64,000 nt of DNA. It comes from Segatella copri (GTDB taxonomy: Bacteria; Bacteroidota; Bacteroidia; Bacteroidales; Bacteroidaceae). The translations under genes and the position numbers were made by a program. Below, piece after piece: positions 1 through 8,630 of this stretch. Each line of letters opens with the position of its first letter. Positions within the stretch are counted from its first letter, which is position 1. The stretch spans positions 3,681,132-3,745,131 of the forward strand of contig NZ_JAPDVG010000001.1 in assembly GCF_026015625.1 (NCBI RefSeq), in the 5' to 3' direction. Below the pieces are notes generated by a model. The model worked only from the letters and a program-made list of their open reading frames with translations, did not search any database and was not told the DNA's origin.

Positions 1-77
1 ACTATTCTTGATGTCGTCTAACATAAAACAATCTTTTTTTAGATTATACACGGTTCGGTAGAGAATGTACCGTTAAA
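1..77. other. Short noncoding edge downstream of the sigma-factor gene
   Basis: AT-rich sequence from the window edge to the sigma-factor stop codon. No start codon, promoter or convincing terminator is visible. Bacteroidetes ECF sigma genes are often followed by a FecR-type anti-sigma gene; if one exists here it lies beyond the edge. Confidence 0.4.
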
Positions 78-650
78 TTATACTAAAAACAAGAGCCACA
101 TCAGGTTGGTGCGGTTGTTGATAAGCTGTCGGAGCTGTTTCAACCCCATGGACAGCTGGTTCTTAACGGTCTGTTCACTATAGTTGAGCTTCTCGGCAAT
201 CTCCTGATTGTTGAGCATCTCCAACTTGGAGAGTCGGATGATTTCCTGCTGCGTCTTGGGCAGCTTGGCAAGCATCTGGTTGAGCTGTCTGACGAAATCA
301 TCATACTCCAACTGGCTGTCTGCAGTGGTGCTGTTGTGATGGTCAAGATAGTCCATGTAGTCTTCGTATACGGGCGAATTGATGACCTTCCTGTAGGCGT
401 TGATGAGGTAATGCTTGGCTCTGAGGAAGAGCAGCGGCTTTACGCTGTCTGCCTCTTCCAGCGTGCTTCGGTTTTTCCAGAGCCACACGAAGGTATCTTC
501 CATGATCTCTTCGGCATTCTCCTTCGACTTGGTATATTTCAGGCAAAAGGCAAAGAGTCTGCGGGCATACAGCCCGTAGATTTCATCGAATGCCTTCATA
601 GATCCTTTTTTGAGTTGAAGGATAAGTTCTGTTTCTGTCTTTTTAAACAT
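78..650 (-). CDS. ECF-type RNA polymerase sigma-70 factor
   Basis: A 190-residue sigma factor of the Bacteroidetes ECF expansion, predicted to direct RNA polymerase to a small regulon. Region 2 spans roughly residues 20-90 (FDEIYGLYARRLFAFCLKY, then ENAEEIMEDTFVWLWKNR). Region 4 spans roughly 125-180 and holds the helix-turn-helix LNNQEIAEKLNYSEQTVKNQ. Length and domain order are normal for the family. It starts 12 bp after the stop of the PorW/SprE-like gene on the same strand, so the two may be co-transcribed. No anti-sigma gene is visible, but its usual place is off the window. Family call is strong; the regulon is unknown. Confidence 0.93.
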   Translation of the reverse strand: MFKKTETELILQLKKGSMKAFDEIYGLYARRLFAFCLKYTKSKENAEEIMEDTFVWLWKNRSTLEEADSVKPLLFLRAKHYLINAYRKVINSPVYEDYMDYLDHHNSTTADSQLEYDDFVRQLNQMLAKLPKTQQEIIRLSKLEMLNNQEIAEKLNYSEQTVKNQLSMGLKQLRQLINNRTNLMWLLFLV

Positions 651-662
651 GATAACTATTCA

Positions 663-3600
663 CTAAAATCCATCTAAATCATATTCTTCGCTGTCCAAAT
701 CCAGACTGTCGTCGTTGTCGAAAGTTGTATTTGGTGCTTTTTCTTCCTTTATATCCGCATCGGTTTCTTGGAATCCGGTTGTTCCGCTTTCGGCAGTTCC
801 GGTTTCTTCTTCATTTTCTTCTGAATCATCAGTCTTTTCCTGCTGGATGATTTCCTCCGGTTCTTCAAGCAGTGGGTCCTTGCTGATTTTCAGCGGTGCC
901 AGATGCTGGGTATAGAAGAGGGTATAGTCGTCGTAGCTCAGACTAGTGCCCAGCAGCAGGAGGTTTGGCTCGCTGATTACGATGCCACGGGCTCCCTTTG
1001 AGAGGAGCTGGGTGATGGCCTGATGCTGGTAGATGTCGTTAGCATACTGGCGTGCTTCGTCGTAATTGCGGAATCCCTTTACCTGCATGCGGTGCAGACC
1101 ATTCTGCTCGTCAATGACGAGGTCGAAATTACGCACGAGATAGGAGGTGAAATTATATTTCGCCATCTCGAAGAGCAACTGGTTCTCGTTTACAGAATCA
1201 GGAACGTAGGCGAGCATGAAGACGAACGGCTCGTTGCGCTCAATGCTGAATACCTTTGCTTTGGATTTGACATCATCATTGAGTACGGCGTTGCGGCGCG
1301 ACCATACATTGCTCAGGTCGAATGTGCCGCCCTTGAGCTGTCTGCCGGCTTTCACTCCGTTGAGAATCATTCCCGCCATTTCGCTGAGTCGACTGTTCGG
1401 ATATTTCTCTACCACCTGCTGCATATCATCAAGACAAGCCTGGATATTACCCTCGTGGAGCTGGGTGAGTCCGCCGATAAAGAGGAACTTGTCGCGGTTG
1501 GCTCCTTCAGGATAGCGCTTGTCAGAGATAGCCCTGTTGTGTACCACCTTATTATAGAGGTTAGCCTTGAAGGCATCGTAGGTGGCAGCATAGAGCGAAT
1601 CTTCGAGATGAATGCCCATCTTCGCATCTTCCTCATAATAAGGAGAGGTGAGCAGGGCGGTCCATTGGCTCTCCGGATAATTCGCTTTCAACAGGTCGAG
1701 ATAGCGGCTGGCGATGGCTGGCTGCTTCCTGATGTTGTAGAGCAGGTAGAGGTGATAGTAGGCATCATCGAGATGTTCGTATGCTGCGTTCTTCTTCACC
1801 AGTCGCTGCAGCATGCGTTCGCTTTCGTCCAGATCATTGAGTTTGTCTTTCAGAATGATGCCGGCATGCAGCAGTCCGTCGTCCAGAATCTGATTGCTTT
1901 CTGCCATCTTTTCTTCGGTGAGCGGAATCTGAGCGAGATAGTAGGCACGCTGATGCGGATCTTCTTCTGCACTCAGATTCTTCTCTTTCTCCTTCTCAAG
2001 GTCTTTCTTCTGTGCCTCGTTGAGGAGTGAATCGCGCTGTTCATCAGTCATTTCTTCTACACCTTTGGCATCGGCTACTACGGTCTGGTTACTCCGCTGC
2101 CAGTTGTCTATGTTCTTTCGTTTGCCCCAGAGGCGCTCAAACTGCTGTTTGCCTTGGGCTACGGCAGATTGGGAATAGAAATACCAGGTATTGGTGTTGC
2201 CGAAACCGCCGTTGCCCATGGCTCCGTTTCCGAAGCCGGATGAGGCATTGCTGTTTCCCTGATTCCTGTTATTTCTGCTGTTATAACCATTGCCGTTGTT
2301 TCTTCCGAAGTCAGAGTTGCCCTGCTGTTCTGCCAATTCCTGGTCGGCAAGTCTTCTCTTTTCTTCCTTTTCCTGTTTTTTCAGGGCATCTATCACCTTG
2401 TCAATGGCGACGTTCCGTTCTGTTTCGCTCATGCGGGCAAGTGATTGCAGGGAGTCCTGCAGATGGATGGCGTCGGTATAAGGCACCAGTTCATCGAGAA
2501 CCTTCGAACGGTCGGAGAGCTGTTTGTAGTCTTTGCGGTCCTGGTCTAGGAGTCCGATGGCTGCATCATAGCATCGCTTGGCATCGCCATATCGGTGGCA
2601 TTGCCAGTATACATTGCCCAGATGCATCAGCAATACACCTTTCTCTACTCCGTTTCGGCTTGATTTCGCGGCACCCTTTTCGTATGCAGCAATAGCCTGA
2701 AGGGTATCGCCCTGGTTGAGATGTATGTTGCCGATGGCATAATAAACCTGGTCGAGATATTCCTGATTCTTGTCGCTCGCTGCCATTCGCTTCAATTTAG
2801 ATACCATCTTCCGGGAGTTGTTGGTTGCCAGTACCTCGGTCATGGAGATGCGGGCATTGAACTCCAGTTCGTAAGGCGGATTGAGACGGATGACATGCTT
2901 GAAGGCACGGTAGGCATTCTGGGTATGTCCCTGTAGTGCTTCTACCTGTCCCATCAGATACCAGAGGCGGGCTTTCTGCTTGCGTCGCATCTCATAGCCG
3001 ATGGCTTTGCGGAGATACGGAACGGCCTCCTGATAGCGTCCGGTCTTCAGATAGTAGAGGGCATAGGTCTTGTCCCATTCCTTCTGGGCACGCCAGTGGA
3101 TGGAATCGCGCTCGATATTACGGATTACATCTTCGGCATCGTATATCCATCCCGATTCGAGATAACTCTTGGCGAGCCAGGCACGTGCCTTGCCGTAAAT
3201 GCCGGGTTGGGTAGCGTAGAGGCGGCTCATATAGGCGAATGTAGCTGCTGCCGACTGGAAATCGCCTTCAAAAAACTGGGAACGCCCCATCAGCATCCAT
3301 GCCTTCCAGAGGAACGGATTATATTCACGGCGTTGCAGCCATTCCAGGTCTTTGGCTGTCTTGCGGCGTTTCTTGTCCCATACCGGGCGGCGCTTGATGC
3401 TATGCTGGTGAATGGCTTTCTCGCATTTCTCGATGGCGCGGTCGTAGTTCGACTTGCCCAGTTCGCGGCTATTCTTGTTGCCAACCGTATAATAAGGAAT
3501 CATTTCAGAGTAATTGTCCTTATTTCCGTTTTCCTTTTCGAGCGAGCCTTCGATATAGGCTACGGTCCCATTATAATAGGTGTTGTATCGGGCGTTGAAG

Positions 3601-3719
3601 GCATGCCACCATCTGCTCTTCGCCGTATTCTTCTGCGCAGAACATCCTGCTATGGTCACTGCAAAGGCAAGGATAACCATAGCTGGCAAGAGGTTTCTGA
3701 ATGGGAAATGCTTCAACAT
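663..3719 (-). CDS. TPR lipoprotein, PorW/SprE-like (type IX secretion/gliding)
   Basis: A 1018-residue lipoprotein. The N-terminus carries a signal sequence ending in a lipobox (VTIAGC, Cys near residue 26). The segment after it (WWHAFNARYNTYYNG) is typical of SprE/PorW. Tetratricopeptide-like helices fill about residues 90-430, followed by an Asn/Gly-rich linker near 460-510, further TPR-like helices, and a very acidic C-terminus. SprE of Flavobacterium and PorW of Porphyromonas are required for type IX secretion and link outer-membrane and periplasmic parts of the machine. Length and architecture fit. It follows the ABC permease gene by 47 bp and precedes an ECF sigma gene. No other T9SS gene is in the window, so an active system here is inferred. 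Confidence 0.85.
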   Translation of the reverse strand: MLKHFPFRNLLPAMVILAFAVTIAGCSAQKNTAKSRWWHAFNARYNTYYNGTVAYIEGSLEKENGNKDNYSEMIPYYTVGNKNSRELGKSNYDRAIEKCEKAIHQHSIKRRPVWDKKRRKTAKDLEWLQRREYNPFLWKAWMLMGRSQFFEGDFQSAAATFAYMSRLYATQPGIYGKARAWLAKSYLESGWIYDAEDVIRNIERDSIHWRAQKEWDKTYALYYLKTGRYQEAVPYLRKAIGYEMRRKQKARLWYLMGQVEALQGHTQNAYRAFKHVIRLNPPYELEFNARISMTEVLATNNSRKMVSKLKRMAASDKNQEYLDQVYYAIGNIHLNQGDTLQAIAAYEKGAAKSSRNGVEKGVLLMHLGNVYWQCHRYGDAKRCYDAAIGLLDQDRKDYKQLSDRSKVLDELVPYTDAIHLQDSLQSLARMSETERNVAIDKVIDALKKQEKEEKRRLADQELAEQQGNSDFGRNNGNGYNSRNNRNQGNSNASSGFGNGAMGNGGFGNTNTWYFYSQSAVAQGKQQFERLWGKRKNIDNWQRSNQTVVADAKGVEEMTDEQRDSLLNEAQKKDLEKEKEKNLSAEEDPHQRAYYLAQIPLTEEKMAESNQILDDGLLHAGIILKDKLNDLDESERMLQRLVKKNAAYEHLDDAYYHLYLLYNIRKQPAIASRYLDLLKANYPESQWTALLTSPYYEEDAKMGIHLEDSLYAATYDAFKANLYNKVVHNRAISDKRYPEGANRDKFLFIGGLTQLHEGNIQACLDDMQQVVEKYPNSRLSEMAGMILNGVKAGRQLKGGTFDLSNVWSRRNAVLNDDVKSKAKVFSIERNEPFVFMLAYVPDSVNENQLLFEMAKYNFTSYLVRNFDLVIDEQNGLHRMQVKGFRNYDEARQYANDIYQHQAITQLLSKGARGIVISEPNLLLLGTSLSYDDYTLFYTQHLAPLKISKDPLLEEPEEIIQQEKTDDSEENEEETGTAESGTTGFQETDADIKEEKAPNTTFDNDDSLDLDSEEYDLDGF

Positions 3720-3766
3720 AAGTTTCTTCTTTATTTAAAATTTTTCTTTTAGGGCGTGTGAAAGCC

Positions 3767-4567
3767 TTAGTGCTTTCTGGCTGCCAGTATCCTTGCTGCT
3801 GCAAACAGGATGATGCTGACGAAGATGATGGTTGCACCTGATGGCACATTGAGCAGATAACTGGCATAGAGACCCACGATGCAGTCGATGCAGCCTATCA
3901 CGATGCTGGCTCCTATCATGCGCTTGTAGCTGTAGGTGAAGAGGTTGGCAGTCATCTGTGGTATGGTGAGCAGACTGATGGCAAGTACGATGCCCACCAT
4001 CTTGATGGTTGCCACGATGGTCATGGCGATGAGCGTCATCATCATATATTCTATCGCTGTAACCGGCAAATGTTGCGATTTGGCAAAGGTGCTGTCGAAT
4101 GCGATGGTCTGGATAGGACGCAGCAGAAAGGTGAACAGTATTGCAACAAACAGGGTAAGACCTGCCAGAAGCCAGAGGTCTGTGCTGTCGATGGCAAGTA
4201 TGCTTCCGAAGAGGAAAGAGGGCAGGTCAGGCATGAATCCCGGAGTAAGGAAGCAGCAGATGATGCCCACGCTCATGCCCAGGGTCCAGAACATGGCGAT
4301 GGCAGAGTCTTTGCGCACATCTTTCTTCCGTGATACCCATTGCACGCCGAAGGCACTCAAGATGGCGAATACCATGGCAGAGAGTATGGGGTTGATGCCT
4401 GCAAATACGCCGATACCGATGCCGCCAAAAGAGGCATGCGTAATGCCACCGCTGATGAAAACCAGCCGGCGTGTGACGATGTAGGTGCCTACAAAGCCGC
4501 ACAGAATACTTGCCAGTAGGGCGCCAATCAGCGCGTTCTGAAAAAATGTATATTGCAGTATATCCAT
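3767..4567 (-). CDS. Metal ABC transporter permease, ZnuB/MntB type
   Basis: A 266-residue polytopic membrane protein of the ABC-3 family, which imports zinc, manganese or iron across the inner membrane. Visible marks are the N-terminal pattern FFQNALIGALLASILCGFVG, the conserved GITHASFGGIGIG segment, and about eight hydrophobic helices. Length is typical. It is expressed with the Cys-rich membrane protein upstream and the PorW-like gene downstream. Neither an ATPase nor a periplasmic metal-binding protein is encoded nearby, so its partners must lie elsewhere. A heptamer repeat array (AAAGTTC units on the coding strand) fills most of the leader. Confidence 0.9.
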   Translation of the reverse strand: MDILQYTFFQNALIGALLASILCGFVGTYIVTRRLVFISGGITHASFGGIGIGVFAGINPILSAMVFAILSAFGVQWVSRKKDVRKDSAIAMFWTLGMSVGIICCFLTPGFMPDLPSFLFGSILAIDSTDLWLLAGLTLFVAILFTFLLRPIQTIAFDSTFAKSQHLPVTAIEYMMMTLIAMTIVATIKMVGIVLAISLLTIPQMTANLFTYSYKRMIGASIVIGCIDCIVGLYASYLLNVPSGATIIFVSIILFAAARILAARKH

Positions 4568-4612
4568 GTCTTTACTTTGAACTTTGAACTTTGAACTTTG
4601 CGCATTGCATGT

Positions 4613-4996
4613 TTAACTTAAAAAACTGATGACTTCGTCCTTAATCTGGTTAGGCAGGTTGATGCCTCTCAGTATCAGACTTCGATTCCATCCCGCCACC
4701 TCGTCTGGCTGCATCGTATAGAGCACTTCCGAGAATTCCTCTACCTCATCATCGGTATAGTCGTCGGCAGCTCTTCCTGCAAACCGGTCGAGTTCTTCGT
4801 CATCGTAGTATTCTATTTCCTTGGTGGCGGCTTCCATCATGCATTCCTGTTCGCATTTGGAGTTCTCTCCGTTGCAGGTATTGCATGAAACTCCTTCCTG
4901 CAGCGGTTCTTCACCCTCTCCCTTGCGATGAGAAATGATGCCAAAAATGGCGCTTATCAAGCCTAGGACCACCAGGGCCAAAACTAAATATAGCAT
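4613..4996 (-). CDS. Small single-pass membrane protein with a Cys cluster
   Basis: A 127-residue protein I do not recognise. It opens with one hydrophobic helix (LYLVLALVVLGLISAIFGII), so it is probably anchored in the inner membrane. Next comes a cluster of four cysteines within about 15 residues (CNTCNGENSKCEQEC, residues ~38-52) that could bind a metal or an iron-sulfur centre. The C-terminal half is acidic and predicted soluble. The start codon lies directly after the heptamer array that follows the aroA stop. It sits between aroA and a metal ABC permease; a link to metal handling is speculation. Confidence 0.75.
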   Translation of the reverse strand: MLYLVLALVVLGLISAIFGIISHRKGEGEEPLQEGVSCNTCNGENSKCEQECMMEAATKEIEYYDDEELDRFAGRAADDYTDDEVEEFSEVLYTMQPDEVAGWNRSLILRGINLPNQIKDEVISFLS

Positions 4997-5016
4997 AAAC
5001 TGTTAACTATTAACTA

Positions 5017-6261
5017 TTAACTTTCAACTATCTCAAACCCAACTTTCTCCAGGTCTTCCCAATAATGAGGATAGGATTTGCTCACTACCTCAGGATTGTT
5101 GATTTCAATCTGAGGGAACTTGAAGGCAAGAGGGGCGAAGGCAAGTGCCATGCGATGGTCCTCGTAGGTGTCGATAGGCTCGAAACTAGGCTCGCAAGTC
5201 TCGCCATCCCAAATCAGCGTGTTATCGTTCTCGTCATAAATCACGTAACCCACCTTCTTCAGCTCCTTCTTCAATGCCTCGATGCGGTCGGTCTCCTTGA
5301 TCTTGAGACTGGCAAGGCCGGTGAACTTAAACTTTACGCCCAGGGCACAGCAGGCTACAACGATGGTCTGTGCTAGGTCTGGAGAACCGCTGAAATCGTA
5401 GTCGAAACGAGGCAAGAGACAGCGCTGGACTTTCAACTTGACAGGAGAAAGAACATCACGGTTCTCAAATTCTGATTTCACGCCCAGCAGACTGAAGATG
5501 TATTTCACGACAGAATCGCCCTGCTTGGAACTGTCGAACAGACCTTCGAGTCTTACCTCAGAATCAGGGTTTCCGTTCAGCGCCATCATTTCATACCAGT
5601 AAGAAGAAGCGCTCCAGTCATTCTCGATGGTGTAGTCGGCTACGCAGCTGTAAGGTTGTGGCTTTACGGTGATGGTATCCACATCGGTCCATTCGGCACT
5701 GGCTCCGAAGTTCTGCATCGTCCACAGCGTGAGGTCGATGTAAGGACGTGATGCAATCTCGCCCGTCAGTTTCAGTTCCAGACCGTTTTTCAGGATAGGA
5801 CCAATCATCAGCAGCGCCGAGATATACTGCGAACTGATGTTTCCCACCACTTCGAGATGTCCGCCTTCCAGTGGCTTACCTACGATGTGGAGTGGAGGAT
5901 AGCCCTCTTTCTTTTCATACTGTATATCAGCTCCGAGGTAGCGCAGGGCATCTACCAGGATAGCAATAGGGCGGTTCTGCATGCGCTCGGTACCTGTGAT
6001 GGTATGCTCGCCCGGTGTAGCAGAAAGATAGGCGGTCATAAAGCGCATGGCGGTACCGGCAGCCTTGATGTTGATGACATCAGGCATATCGCGCAGTGCC
6101 GAAATGATGACTTCTGTATCATCGCAATCGCTCAGGTTGCGGGGCTGCAACTTGCATCCCGCCATGGCATTGATTACCAATGCACGGTTGCTGATACTCT
6201 TGGAAGCTGGCAAGTTGATACTTGCATTGAGTTGGCGTGGAGCCTTGATTGTATATTTCAT
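5017..6261 (-). CDS. aroA: 3-phosphoshikimate 1-carboxyvinyltransferase (EPSP synthase)
   Basis: Catalyses transfer of enolpyruvyl from PEP to shikimate-3-phosphate, the sixth step of the shikimate pathway to chorismate. The 414-residue protein has the N-terminal substrate motif LPASKSISNRALVINA, the PEP-loop equivalent AAGTAMRFMTAYLSATPG, and late active-site motifs KETDRIEAL and YEDHRMALAFAPL. The Gly-rich loop differs from the enterobacterial form, as is common in Bacteroidetes. The last codons (Val-Glu-Ser-stop) are part of a heptamer array that runs on to the start of the next gene. It is the second gene of a minus-strand run that starts with a metalloprotease. Confidence 0.97.
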   Translation of the reverse strand: MKYTIKAPRQLNASINLPASKSISNRALVINAMAGCKLQPRNLSDCDDTEVIISALRDMPDVINIKAAGTAMRFMTAYLSATPGEHTITGTERMQNRPIAILVDALRYLGADIQYEKKEGYPPLHIVGKPLEGGHLEVVGNISSQYISALLMIGPILKNGLELKLTGEIASRPYIDLTLWTMQNFGASAEWTDVDTITVKPQPYSCVADYTIENDWSASSYWYEMMALNGNPDSEVRLEGLFDSSKQGDSVVKYIFSLLGVKSEFENRDVLSPVKLKVQRCLLPRFDYDFSGSPDLAQTIVVACCALGVKFKFTGLASLKIKETDRIEALKKELKKVGYVIYDENDNTLIWDGETCEPSFEPIDTYEDHRMALAFAPLAFKFPQIEINNPEVVSKSYPHYWEDLEKVGFEIVES

Positions 6262-6307
6262 TTTCTTCTTGTTTCTGTTTCTTTTAATACTCTTTTTCCT
6301 GATTTTG

Positions 6308-7513
6308 CTATTTCTCAGCCTTCAATATCCGGATGTCCTTGATGCAGACAGCCTTTTCCTTGGCATATCGGATAGGGAGGTCATCTTCTGTTTCCGGCAT
6401 CTCATCCCATGCACGGGTTCTCGGACGAATCTTCTTCGGACCCGGTATCAGGGGCGAATAATACAGAACCTGGCGGATGCGGTTTGCCTGTTCTGGGGTG
6501 AATCGCATGCTGTAACAGATGCTGTAGTCCATCAGATTGTCTGACTGCCATTTCTCACCCTTGCTGTTGGTGCGTATGGCCACCTCTCTCATGTCTAAAG
6601 TATCCTTATTGTTGGCTTTAGCATCACTGATATATTTTGTCAGCCACTTGCCGTATTCTATTCGGTTGTAGCTAGGCGTATCATCGCAATAGTCTGAGTC
6701 GTCATCATCATCGGCTGCCTCTGATTTGCCCTTTACTGTTTTCTCAGAGAAACAGTGGAAGAGACCCAGATAATGACCCAGTTCGTGAGCTAAAGTAGCA
6801 TTCGGGTCAAACATATCGGGTTTATATCTCCTGTTATACTTGTCTTCAGTATACCGGGATCCTTCATTCTTCTTTCCCACATAGATAGAATTGAGCGAAA
6901 CGCAATATGGAAATTTGCCCGGTTTGCTCAGCGGATAGTTCTTGCCATTGCTCAAACCATCTATCTGTGGATAGCCGCCTACCTGGTAAGGCAGATGACT
7001 GATGCCCAGCGTGGTGCTGTTTTCATCGGTCTTCTTGAAGGCATATACCATCACATTGATGTAGTTGTTCTGGTCCCAGCAGTACTGTACATACTTCTTG
7101 TCCTTCATGAAACTCTCGCAGTCGAACTCTGATTCTGAAACCTTGATATATTCCACACCCGGTGTACTGAGTCTCTTGCCGCTCTCATCCTTTTCAGCCA
7201 GTTCGAACAGGATATGCAGGTTCTCGCTCGGGATGGTATCCATCTGATAGTTGTATACATCACCCTGGTAAAGTTCGTTCACGTTGGAGAGAATCTCCTT
7301 GAGGCGGTCATATTTAATGTATTGCGTGGTGTTACTGTAGAAGACATGGAAGATGACAGGCAGATGATAGACATAATCATCGCCTGTAATGATATCTGTG
7401 TCACGGTCTTGCCCGTTGGATATGATAGGGTCGCCGATAGAGCCTTCGGTATCCTTGCATGATGCAAAGCTGAGGACGGTGAGGGCGATCATGAAATAAA
7501 GAATTTTTCTCAT
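6308..7513 (-). CDS. Zinc metalloprotease lipoprotein, pappalysin (M43)-like
   Basis: A 401-residue secreted protease. The signal peptide ends in a lipobox (LSFASC, Cys ~19), so the mature protein is likely a lipoprotein. The extended zinc site HELGHYLGLFH (HExxHxxGxxH, metzincin type) is near residues 243-253, and a Met-turn (NLMDYSICYS) follows about 85 residues later. An acidic Asp/Glu run lies just after the zinc site. These features fit the M43 pappalysin-like lipoproteins common in Bacteroidetes. Its substrate cannot be read from sequence. A -7-like box (TATTTTTG on the minus strand, 7543-7550) lies 30 bp upstream of the start. The aroA gene follows after 46 bp. Confidence 0.88.
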   Translation of the reverse strand: MRKILYFMIALTVLSFASCKDTEGSIGDPIISNGQDRDTDIITGDDYVYHLPVIFHVFYSNTTQYIKYDRLKEILSNVNELYQGDVYNYQMDTIPSENLHILFELAEKDESGKRLSTPGVEYIKVSESEFDCESFMKDKKYVQYCWDQNNYINVMVYAFKKTDENSTTLGISHLPYQVGGYPQIDGLSNGKNYPLSKPGKFPYCVSLNSIYVGKKNEGSRYTEDKYNRRYKPDMFDPNATLAHELGHYLGLFHCFSEKTVKGKSEAADDDDDSDYCDDTPSYNRIEYGKWLTKYISDAKANNKDTLDMREVAIRTNSKGEKWQSDNLMDYSICYSMRFTPEQANRIRQVLYYSPLIPGPKKIRPRTRAWDEMPETEDDLPIRYAKEKAVCIKDIRILKAEK

Positions 7514-7834
7514 GCGCGTACCTTATATTATATATTTTCGTGCAAAAATACAAAAATAAAAGAAGATAGGCGAGAAATATCCTGAAAAAGTTTCTCAAAA
7601 TGCCAAAAAACTTGTGCTTTCATCTTCTTGATGTATGTCAATTCAGTTACATTTTGTAAACTTGACACCATGAAAACAGCGTTTTGTAAGGTATGTCTTC
7701 GTACAATATGCGAAATTTCAGGCTATGAAATTGCAAATTGTAAGCTTGTGTGCGTTCAAAAACAAAAAGTATTACTTGCTCAAAAAATAAGATAAAATAG
7801 CGTTAAGGAATTATGAATTTTTCGGAAATCGTTG
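7514..7834. other. AT-rich intergenic region between divergent genes
   Basis: About 320 bp between the metalloprotease start and the promoter of the MORN-like gene. No ORF or stable hairpin stands out. The motif TTTTGTAA occurs at 7652-7659 and 7682-7689, with a weaker copy (AATTGTAA) near 7737-7744. This could be a set of operator half-sites, but that is only a suggestion. Confidence 0.4.
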
Positions 7835-7842
7835 TATCTTTG
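7835..7842 (+). promoter_or_regulatory. Bacteroidetes -7 box for the MORN-like gene
   Basis: TATCTTTG, a perfect TAnnTTTG, 52 bp before the ATG at 7895. An upstream in-frame ATG at 7832 overlaps this box and so cannot be translated from this promoter. Confidence 0.7.
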
Positions 7843-7894
7843 CACCAGAAAAAGAAACAAAGACAATTACAATAACATCCTAAAAATAAACGAT

Positions 7895-8401
7895 ATGAAA
7901 CGAATGATATTATTCTCATTGATGGCTTTGATGACCATAGCAGCTTTCGGTCGTAAGCACGTAGAGAATGCAACAGTTGTAGCTGACACTATTTTCTATG
8001 CAGAAAATATGAGCAATGTAACCAGTGCAGATCAGGCTAGTTATTACAGACTGCTGATGACTACTGGTTCAGGCCTTAACAAGAAGGACGTTTTCCAGGA
8101 CTTCTATATGAACGGTAATCTCCGTGCTGAAGGTGGTTATAGCTTTATCGACCTCGGCAACGATCGCAATACTATCTTTAATGGTGAGGTTACTACCTAT
8201 TATAAGAATGGTAAGGAGAAGTGGCATGGCAACTATGTCAATGGTAAGCGCGAAGGCTACTTCACACTCCAGCTCCGTGAAGGCGGTGTAGCTGTCGTTC
8301 AGTTCAAGAATGGCAAGTCTGTTCACGATTACTTCATGGTAACTTACAAGGACGGTTCTTCTGAGAAGAGAAATCTCTCTGAGTTGAAGCAGTTCATGTA
8401 A
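7895..8401 (+). CDS. Secreted protein with MORN/YwqK-like repeats
   Basis: A 168-residue protein with a signal peptide (MKRMILFSLMALMTIAAFG). The middle holds two or three short repeats of the MORN-2/YwqK type (FYMNGNLRAEGGYSF; NGEVTTYYKNGKEKWHGNYV; NGKREGYFTLQ), as in proteins often labelled antitoxin YwqK. No enzymatic motif is present. The chosen start follows a consensus -7 box; the longer frame beginning at 7832 would start inside that box. Monocistronic, with a strong terminator after it. Function unknown. Confidence 0.85.
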   Translation: MKRMILFSLMALMTIAAFGRKHVENATVVADTIFYAENMSNVTSADQASYYRLLMTTGSGLNKKDVFQDFYMNGNLRAEGGYSFIDLGNDRNTIFNGEVTTYYKNGKEKWHGNYVNGKREGYFTLQLREGGVAVVQFKNGKSVHDYFMVTYKDGSSEKRNLSELKQFM

Positions 8402-8494
8402 TCAGAAATAAGCAACTATAGTTTTGTTACTTCATTGAATTAGAAGAAAATCTCTCTTATATAAATTAAAATTTTATGTTGATATGACCAATAT

Positions 8495-8530
8495 GGGGAT
8501 GGCTTCCGTGAGGAAGGTGCATCCCCTTTT
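8495..8530 (+). terminator. Rho-independent terminator of the MORN-like gene
   Basis: Stem GGGGATG/CATCCCC (8495-8501 with 8520-8526) with an inner CTTCC/GGAAG stem, followed by a run of T. Confidence 0.8.
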
Positions 8531-8558
8531 TTTATGACCTATATTTACCAACAACAAG

Positions 8559-8594
8559 AAGAGGGTGAATCATAAACTTATGATTCACCCTCTT
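8559..8594 (-). terminator. Terminator hairpin downstream of xth
   Basis: A perfect 17-bp inverted repeat (8559-8575 with 8578-8594) with a 2-nt loop, 37 bp beyond the xth stop on the minus strand. It may work in both directions. Confidence 0.65.
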
Positions 8595-8630
8595 CTGATT
8601 ATTCTTATTGATGTTGGATGACAGGTAGGA

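Noticed and set aside
1023..2695. Two plus-strand open frames opposite the PorW-like gene
   Set aside because: Shadow frames of a clear TPR lipoprotein gene; no start context or domain.
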